Shown: positions 1 to 4,784 of the stretch, piece by piece
Layout: each line of letters starts with the position of its first letter
Position numbering within the stretch: the first letter of the stretch is position 1
Origin: Bdellovibrionales bacterium
GTDB taxonomy: Bacteria > Bdellovibrionota > Bdellovibrionia > Bdellovibrionales > JAMPXM01
Length of the DNA stretch: 6,251 nt
Direction: 5' to 3'
Assembly: GCA_005792225.1 (NCBI GenBank)
Contig: SXSP01000395.1
Coordinates: 1-6,251 of the forward strand
The notes under the pieces: model-generated
What the model saw: the letters and a program-made list of their open reading frames with translations, nothing else
What the model was told of the DNA's origin: nothing
Databases searched by the model: none
Program-made: the position numbers and the translations under genes

Positions 1-2
1 CA

Positions 3-350
3 TCGTGCGTGGGATTCGTCTGGAATTTGAAAGACCTTCTTGGCGAGAGGGTGAGGACATACGGAATTCCTGACTCGGGCGATTCCGCCTATTCGAGACT
101 TGCGGTCTTAGTTAGTCCCCTTGCGAATGGCAAGCTCGACTCGAAGATCGCGCCTTTGAAGAAAGCCAAAAATCCCGATATTCCGGCCGCTTGGATTCGG
201 CAGGTAGCGACCGTTACGAGGTCGACGGACCGACAGGGTCATGTCCTTTCTGGTCAGCCACAGCAAATTGATGTTTGGGTCGCCCGCGAATGGAGCCAAA
301 CAGACGATGAATGGGCGGCCTCGGTCTTCAACCATGCGATCAGTTATTGA
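3..350 (+). CDS. Hypothetical protein, C-terminal part (5' end outside window)
   Basis: The reading frame is open to the left edge and ends at TGA 348-350. A GTG at position 9 would give 113 residues, but no upstream sequence is visible to judge a ribosome binding site, so I treat the gene as 5'-partial. The visible protein is soluble-looking, has no membrane segment and contains five Trp (for example IDVWVAREW followed by DDEWAASVF near the C-terminus). I recognise no family. Codon use differs from the downstream genes: four of its seven Arg codons are AGG/AGA, which those genes use sparingly, and it contains TTA and AGT. That could mean a different origin or simply low expression. The opposite-strand frame over 108-443 is in codon register and has no Shine-Dalgarno sequence, so I prefer the + strand. 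Confidence 0.55.
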   Translation, partial: SCVGFVWNLKDLLGERVRTYGIPDSGDSAYSRLAVLVSPLANGKLDSKIAPLKKAKNPDIPAAWIRQVATVTRSTDRQGHVLSGQPQQIDVWVAREWSQTDDEWAASVFNHAISY

Positions 351-401
351 TTCCGAAACGCCCCGTCCGTCCCTGTAGGAAGGTGAATTGCCTACCGATG
401 A

Positions 402-430
402 TTGACCTAGTGCAGCAATCAGAGTAAGAC
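402..430 (+). promoter_or_regulatory. Candidate sigma70-type promoter for the 1223-residue secreted protein
   Basis: TTGACC at 402-407 matches the -35 consensus at five of six positions. It is followed after exactly 17 bases by TAAGAC at 425-430, which matches TATAAT at only three of six. Transcription would begin near 437, leaving a leader of about 35 bases before the ATG at 473. The weak -10 makes this tentative, but the preceding gene ends at 350, so a promoter in this gap is reasonable. Confidence 0.33.
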
Positions 431-472
431 CCCGGCCGATCAATCAAATCCATTTAGATCGGTGGGAGCCAC

Positions 473-3400
473 ATGGCTAAGTTCTTGGCGCTTGTCTGCG
501 CGTCGGCGTTCGCGTTTGTTCTTCCCCTTATTTCCTATGCGGCCGAGAGAGTTGAATTCGGCTCACCGGTGAATGGGTCAATTCGGATTACCGGATCTGG
601 CTTCACGAAGCGGACAACATCTTCGAGCGGGGCTCCGCTTGAGGTGGCGATCATTCAAAGTTACCGATCGATCGCGACGGTTCCTTTGAAATCGAACGGA
701 ACGTTTGAGTACCGCACGAAGCGCGGGGAACTCGAGGAAGGCGCCACTCTTTGGGTGGAAGTTCAGATGTACGTCAGTAGCTATGACAACTGGGTTTCTC
801 CGAACTTTACCGTGCCCTCGCTGGGATCAGCACCCCGCGAAGTGGGTACGGATTGGAATCCTTCACCATTAGTAAGCTCTGAACTTCGTAACAATCGCCT
901 TGTCGTTCGCGGATCGCAGTTCCGATCGAACGCGCGCTCATCCCTCACCGCGCGGATTCTTCTTTACGGCGAAGAAATTGGTCAGACTCCGATTTCGAGC
1001 TCGGGATCTTTTGGGTTCACGACAATCAACAACCGCGCCAAGGGCTACGATCAGGTGAAAATCGAAGTGAGGGATTATAAGGGTCTCTCGCAGGACTTTT
1101 CGATCTTCACGAAGATTCCCTACTGGTATGACAAAGAAGCTCGCGTTGAGTTTGGATCCTTTGAGAACGAGCAGCTGACCATCACGGGTCGCCATTTTGA
1201 TTCGAATATCACTTCGCTCTTGAAACTAAACATCTATGTCGACGGATCGAAGATCGAGACGGTTCAAACAGGTCCCGATGGGCGCTTTTCCTACCGCACA
1301 ACACGCGGGCTCGTTCAGCCCGGGCAGACTGTGAAGGTTGTTGCCCCCGAATATCTGGGTGAAGGACGCGATCTCGTCGCGACCCACGTGGTGCCACAGT
1401 CGTATAATCCCCTCGCGCGACTTGAGATCAGCGCGCTCGAAGAAGGCGTGATCACGGTTCGCGGGACCTCGATCACGCGGACGGATGGAGCTTCACTCAA
1501 CGCTCAAATCATCGTCGTAAGTTCGGGTCAGCGTCGAACCCTGACGACGCTTCGACTTAACAATGACGGATCCTTTCATTATTCGGCTGGTCGCGGTCAG
1601 GTTCGCTGCGGCGATACCCTCACCGTCATCGTAGCAAACTACTTCGCCTTCGGGCGGGATCTCACAGCGTCGAAGGTCCTTCCGACGGCCGGCAACGGTT
1701 GCTGGAATGTCATGCCTGAGAGCCAAGTCAACAATTCCGCTCGTGAGAACGGCCGACTTGCATTTGAGAGACTCGCGGCGACTTACGGAGCGCGCGAAAT
1801 CTATCGCCTTTCGTTCGTAGATGGTTTCTGGGCGGGATATCAGACGGGCAATAATGATTCAGCGATCTTCGAATCAGCGGTTTCATCGGCAAAAGAAGAC
1901 GCTCGCACCAATGGAACGGCGGCCGGTCGAAACGCCGCCCGCGAGATGGCCGTTGAACAAGCCGCGCGCGAGGCACGTCAGCGCTTCATGCCTGTCGCGG
2001 AAGGCCGGCAGAGTCGACCTGATTTGAGCGTCAATTTTCCTCGGGTCAATTTCGATCATCTCACGACGACGACTGTTCCCGCCGACTTCGACGTCGAGGT
2101 CTTCTTAAGGGAACTTCAGAACCGTCACAGCTACGATCTCGAGAAATCTTGGGAGCGCGGCGGCCTTCGGGTCAAACTCGCGGAATTCGGTGCCGATTGG
2201 ACGCTCACGCACGTTTACCGTCTTGGAAATCGTTCCGCATACCGAGTGAATCTGGCGTGGGCCAACGGAGAATGGGCGCTCGAGCAGTGGCTGAAGAACG
2301 CACTCGGAAATGACTTCGATCAGCGTCTTTACCGCGAGCTCGGCCCCAATCAGCGATCGCTTTTCGTTCGCGAATTCAAAGAAGCTTTTGCATCGATTCT
2401 CGCGTCGCGCGTGAATACGCTGAACCGCGTAGATCCAATTGTGGTGGGCTTTGCTGAACGATTCGGTCGCCAAGTTGGACAAAAAGTCGCTCATGCCCGT
2501 GGAACGAGAGCCGGCTACAAACTCGGGTTCGAATTGGCGGCGCGCTTGGCGGCAAGCCAAGCTTTCCCTGGAAATTACTCGGACGAGTTTTCTCTCGCAA
2601 CCGCGCATTTGCATCACGCTCTTGCGACCGCGCGTACCGCTAGTGAGCGTGTGGTTGCAACGTACGGAAAGCGCGAACTCTTCACGCGAGACTTTTACGC
2701 GGGCTTCAAGGAGGCGTTCCTCTCGACTCGCCAAACTGGAGCGACTCACGCGCGCTACCGCGCTGGTGTTGAAGCCGGCAAAGCTGACGGAGAACGCAAG
2801 GGCAAAGCCCAAGGAGAGCTTTTCGCAAACGAACGTGCGGGGGCGCTCGCTCCCCAAGAGGTTGAGAAGCGATTCCTCAGCGCCGTCGACGGCGGTCTTT
2901 CGAATCCGGACCTCCAAGTGCGTTTGCCCGTGGAAACCTATTCGGGCGATCCTTCGGTTAGAACTTCGGTCGATCTCGCGGCGAGTTTTGCGCGTCTTCA
3001 GCCTCAACTGGACGGCGAACTGAGTGCGGTGCGCTTCGAGAACGGCGGCCTGGTCGTTGACGTTCGGGGCACGCTCTTATTGTCGTACATCTATAAGTCG
3101 GGCTATCCGGTTGAGTACAGAGTCAACGACGGTTATTTATCTCAAAACTACGGTCTCCAGGAACTTCGCTCGCGTCGATTAGGTCAAATCGACTCTCAAT
3201 ATTCCGAGTCGCTCTCAGGAGTTCATCGCGAAAACTACGATGTCGTTTACTCGCGGTCGTTTGAAACGGAAGCGACTCGTCTTTTCAATCGCATGATCAC
3301 CGAGCGTTCCCGGCCAGCACACGATTTGGGCCGCCGGTTCGGTTCCGACGTCGGAGCTTCTCACCTCGAGGGAACGGGTCTCAACGACGGCTTCAATCAA

Positions 3401-4144
3401 GTGTATCGCGAGGCTTCGCGCAAGGGCTTCGATCAGGTTTTCGGCCGCGTCTATGAATCGACGTTCAGCCGTCGGGTGGATTACTTCCGCTCGAATGCGG
3501 TACTCGTCGTGAGAAATGTGTCTCTCGTGGATGGAAACGGCGACTTCATCTTCAACGCCGGAGAGACGATCGGTGTGCGTCTCGGCGAAGTCCTTAATCT
3601 CGGCATGGTAGAGGCGCGAGATGTGCCCTACTCTCTCGAGGGAGAAGGACTCACGCGCGCAACTTCACGGGAGCGCCTCGCAGTTCGCGGTCTCACAAAG
3701 CTGAAGGGTGTCGTCCTTCCGAGTCTCGCGAAGATCGATCAGAATGCGCGAGACGGAGTGAGCCTTGCCGCGACATTCAAAATCGAGAACGGGACTTATC
3801 CGTTGAACTACCGCCTCGGCTGGACGGCGATGCTCGCGCAGTACGGATCGAATTCCACGACCGACGAGAAGGTGGCGCAAATGCGTGAATCGATTTTGAA
3901 CGTCCTCCGCAAGGATTGGATCGACTGGTGGATGAAGCGCTGGATTGGCTGGGGTGATGCGGACTCGATGCTCGGTCAGATGGTGACGTTCTATGAGGGA
4001 CTTCCTCACGGCTCCGCCGGTCGCATCCGTCTGGCGGAGCTCTCTGAGGCCATCGCTGAAATCCCTCCGGCGCGTCCTCCTTGGGGACAAGGCGGAAACA
4101 AATCCGCGTTCGTGAGCTGGGCAAAGCGCCTCACGAATCCGTAA
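473..4144 (+). CDS. Large secreted protein: four Ig-like repeats plus a duplicated GX3-helix module
   Basis: A 1223-residue exported protein of no family I recognise. The ATG at 473 follows GGGAG (464-468) with a short 4-base spacer. Residues 1-23 form a Sec signal peptide (hydrophobic core, then S-Y-A|A-E for SPase I), so a periplasmic or extracellular location is likely. Residues 26-408 hold four repeats of about 92-102 residues with a shared GxFxYxTxRGxxxxGxTLxV signature (glycines at 76, 178, 270, 366), suggesting beta-sandwich folds. The only two mature cysteines, C379 and C410, flank the end of repeat 4. Residues about 420-1006 are two copies of one module, each with two helices carrying Gly/Ala at every fourth residue. 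Then comes a beta domain with an EF-hand-like loop D1020-E1031, and a C-terminal region with a Trp cluster (W1149, W1152, W1153, W1157, W1160). No catalytic motif is visible, so a structural, adhesive or surface role is inferred. The next gene begins 52 bases downstream. Confidence 0.9.
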   Translation: MAKFLALVCASAFAFVLPLISYAAERVEFGSPVNGSIRITGSGFTKRTTSSSGAPLEVAIIQSYRSIATVPLKSNGTFEYRTKRGELEEGATLWVEVQMYVSSYDNWVSPNFTVPSLGSAPREVGTDWNPSPLVSSELRNNRLVVRGSQFRSNARSSLTARILLYGEEIGQTPISSSGSFGFTTINNRAKGYDQVKIEVRDYKGLSQDFSIFTKIPYWYDKEARVEFGSFENEQLTITGRHFDSNITSLLKLNIYVDGSKIETVQTGPDGRFSYRTTRGLVQPGQTVKVVAPEYLGEGRDLVATHVVPQSYNPLARLEISALEEGVITVRGTSITRTDGASLNAQIIVVSSGQRRTLTTLRLNNDGSFHYSAGRGQVRCGDTLTVIVANYFAFGRDLTASKVLPTAGNGCWNVMPESQVNNSARENGRLAFERLAATYGAREIYRLSFVDGFWAGYQTGNNDSAIFESAVSSAKEDARTNGTAAGRNAAREMAVEQAAREARQRFMPVAEGRQSRPDLSVNFPRVNFDHLTTTTVPADFDVEVFLRELQNRHSYDLEKSWERGGLRVKLAEFGADWTLTHVYRLGNRSAYRVNLAWANGEWALEQWLKNALGNDFDQRLYRELGPNQRSLFVREFKEAFASILASRVNTLNRVDPIVVGFAERFGRQVGQKVAHARGTRAGYKLGFELAARLAASQAFPGNYSDEFSLATAHLHHALATARTASERVVATYGKRELFTRDFYAGFKEAFLSTRQTGATHARYRAGVEAGKADGERKGKAQGELFANERAGALAPQEVEKRFLSAVDGGLSNPDLQVRLPVETYSGDPSVRTSVDLAASFARLQPQLDGELSAVRFENGGLVVDVRGTLLLSYIYKSGYPVEYRVNDGYLSQNYGLQELRSRRLGQIDSQYSESLSGVHRENYDVVYSRSFETEATRLFNRMITERSRPAHDLGRRFGSDVGASHLEGTGLNDGFNQVYREASRKGFDQVFGRVYESTFSRRVDYFRSNAVLVVRNVSLVDGNGDFIFNAGETIGVRLGEVLNLGMVEARDVPYSLEGEGLTRATSRERLAVRGLTKLKGVVLPSLAKIDQNARDGVSLAATFKIENGTYPLNYRLGWTAMLAQYGSNSTTDEKVAQMRESILNVLRKDWIDWWMKRWIGWGDADSMLGQMVTFYEGLPHGSAGRIRLAELSEAIAEIPPARPPWGQGGNKSAFVSWAKRLTNP
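548..1696 (+). repeat. Four tandem Ig-like protein repeats in the secreted protein
   Basis: Repeats start near residues 26, 132, 224 and 316. Copies 1, 3 and 4 begin RVEF, RVEF and RLEI, and each is followed after about ten residues by [IV][RT][IV][TR]G, a likely first beta-hairpin. The second anchor is SNGTFEYRTKRG, SSGSFGFTTINN, PDGRFSYRTTRG and NDGSFHYSAGRG in copies 1 to 4. Copy 2 is the most diverged and has lost the RG. The repeats are visible at protein level only; the DNA has drifted, so the duplications are old. The pattern is typical of stalk domains in secreted or surface proteins, though I cannot assign a named Ig family. Confidence 0.75.
1730..2572 (+). repeat. Duplicated module, copy 1 (residues about 420-700)
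   Basis: First copy of a module of about 293 residues. Landmarks shared with copy 2 are ATYGxRE (A436), PDL (P516), E-x-GGL-x-V (E561), YRVN (Y590) and RFGxxVG. Between two Gly/Ala-tetrad helices (469-501 and 661-697) lies a mixed region with likely beta strands around the GGL and YRVN landmarks. In helix 1, small residues occupy 469, 473, 477, 481, 485, 489, 493, 497 and 501. In helix 2 they occupy every fourth position from 661 to 697, ten in all. Confidence 0.75.
2609..3490 (+). repeat. Duplicated module, copy 2 (residues about 713-1006)
   Basis: Second copy of the module. The landmarks recur at A729 (ATYGKRE), P812 (PDL), E856 (ENGGL) and Y882 (YRVN). The copy-to-copy offsets are 293, 296, 295 and 292 residues, so the two copies are collinear with very small indels. 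Helix 1 has Gly/Ala at 765, 769, 773, 777, 781, 785, 789 and 793. Helix 2 follows the same register from A949 to G985 with Leu at 965 and Val at 977, and appears to have lost one four-residue step compared with copy 1. There is little residual DNA identity, so the duplication is ancient rather than an assembly artefact. Confidence 0.75.
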
Positions 4145-4151
4145 AACTTTC

Positions 4152-4173
4152 TTCCGCCGATTGAAAGGCGGAA
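4152..4173 (+). terminator. Hairpin between the large secreted protein gene and the lipoprotein gene
   Basis: TTCCGCC (4152-4158) and GGCGGAA (4167-4173) form a perfect 7-bp stem with an 8-base loop, eight bases after the stop codon at 4142-4144. No T-run follows on the + strand, so it is not a canonical intrinsic terminator. It could instead be a partial terminator, a 3'-end stabiliser of the upstream mRNA, or a protein-binding site. It ends 23 bases before the next start codon. Confidence 0.4.
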
Positions 4174-4196
4174 CGGAAGTCAGTAGGCTTGAGGGC

Positions 4197-4598
4197 ATGA
4201 GATACATCATCGTTACGCTCGCACTTTTGGTTTCATCTTGTGCCCACAAGCAGACCCCCGACAACTTCAACTGCGGCTTCGCTCGCGGTGAAACCAAGGG
4301 TCGCGAAGAAGCCGTCAAAAAGTTGAGTTTCTCGACCGAGTGGCTTGAGCGCTGCCCCGCCGATATGCGTGACGAAACAAAGAAGGGTTACAAGGCTGGA
4401 TACCTTCAAGGAATCGATGCGACGGACGGCGACAATCCCGAAAAAACGTACTTCTGCTCGAAGGCCGGCGCCGCCAAAGATTTGATCGTTTACGGTCGAA
4501 CTGCTGAAGGTGCCCGCAAAAAATGGGGCATTGTTTGCCCCGACTCGCACAGCGATCGTGACTGCCGATCGCTCGTGTCGTGCAACAAACGTTACTAG
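4197..4598 (+). CDS. Small Cys-rich lipoprotein with GX3 motifs
   Basis: A 133-residue predicted lipoprotein. I chose the ATG at 4197 because it gives a compact signal peptide (MRYIIVTLALL) directly before the lipobox V12-S13-S14-C15; a TTG at 4161 would add 12 residues including charged ones. GAGGG at 4191-4195 is unusually close to the ATG, and TAGG at 4184-4187 is an alternative ribosome binding site. Residue +2 is Ala, compatible with outer-membrane sorting. The mature part has six further cysteines (C26, C53, C87, C114, C123, C129), enough for three disulfides. Small-residue tetrads occur at G27-G31-G35-A39 and G64-G68-G72. The layout (GFxxGxxxG, a Cys, then GYxxGYxxGI, later xVC) loosely resembles DUF2799 lipoproteins, but I could not verify this. 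The gene starts 52 bases after the large secreted protein and may be cotranscribed with it. Confidence 0.85.
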   Translation: MRYIIVTLALLVSSCAHKQTPDNFNCGFARGETKGREEAVKKLSFSTEWLERCPADMRDETKKGYKAGYLQGIDATDGDNPEKTYFCSKAGAAKDLIVYGRTAEGARKKWGIVCPDSHSDRDCRSLVSCNKRY

Positions 4599-4711
4599 GC
4601 CGAACCAGGTCAACTTTATAGGGTAAAATATCCAGGCCCAGGTCTGACAGATTCTGAAATTCACTCTGATTGGATCTAAATATATTGAGTTGGGTCTCTT
4701 CCGGGATTCGC

Positions 4712-4741
4712 TTGACGCGGAAGTGGGAAATCCTTCATAAG
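4712..4741 (+). promoter_or_regulatory. Candidate promoter of the metalloprotease gene
   Basis: TTGACG at 4712-4717 matches the -35 consensus at five of six positions. After 18 bases comes CATAAG at 4736-4741, which matches the central ATAA of the -10. Transcription would start near 4748 and leave a leader of under 40 bases, ending in a good ribosome binding site. No terminator was found after the preceding gene, so read-through is also possible. Confidence 0.45.
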
Positions 4742-4749
4742 TTCCACTT
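4721..4749. promoter_or_regulatory. Inverted repeat overlapping the candidate promoter
   Basis: AAGTGG (4721-4726) and CCACTT (4744-4749) are exact reverse complements. The arms extend inward by AA/TT if one G (4727) is bulged. The dyad covers the -35/-10 spacer, the -10 and the predicted start point, the place expected for an operator. A second, shorter dyad, GTTCC-acttt-GGAAC at 4741-4755, overlaps its right arm. Arms this short can arise by chance. Confidence 0.3.
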
Positions 4750-4770
4750 TGGAACCATTTCTCCTTTTCC

Positions 4771-4777
4771 AAGAGGT
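4771..4777 (+). promoter_or_regulatory. Ribosome binding site of the metalloprotease gene
   Basis: AAGAGGT lies seven bases before the ATG at 4785. It is the strongest Shine-Dalgarno sequence in the window, and together with the lipoprotein signal that follows it fixes the start. The second in-frame ATG at 4791 is too close to this site. Confidence 0.75.
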
Positions 4778-4784
4778 CCCACAA

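Noticed and set aside
375..395. GTAGG/CCTAC dyad after the first gene as a terminator
   Set aside because: The stem is only 5 bp with an 11-base loop and no T-run, so it is too weak to call.
108..443. 111-codon - strand frame opposite the first gene
   Set aside because: It has no Shine-Dalgarno sequence before its start and is in register with the + frame. It cannot be fully excluded because the + gene is unrecognised.
2105..3007. 300-codon open frame on the - strand
   Set aside because: It is exactly in codon register with the + gene. It stays open because the + gene avoids TTA, CTA and TCA codons, and the + frame has clear conserved internal repeats here.
4161..4189. TTGAAA / TAGGCT as a separate promoter for the small lipoprotein
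   Set aside because: The -10 matches at only three of six positions and the start point would fall on the ATG itself; cotranscription with the upstream gene is simpler.
3665..4318. 217-codon - strand frame across the junction of the large secreted protein and the lipoprotein
   Set aside because: It is in register with the large gene, covers two well-supported + features and shows no recognisable domain.
4624..4629. TAAAAT as a -10 element after the small lipoprotein gene
   Set aside because: No acceptable -35 lies 16-18 bases upstream, and the TTGACG/CATAAG pair closer to the gene is better.
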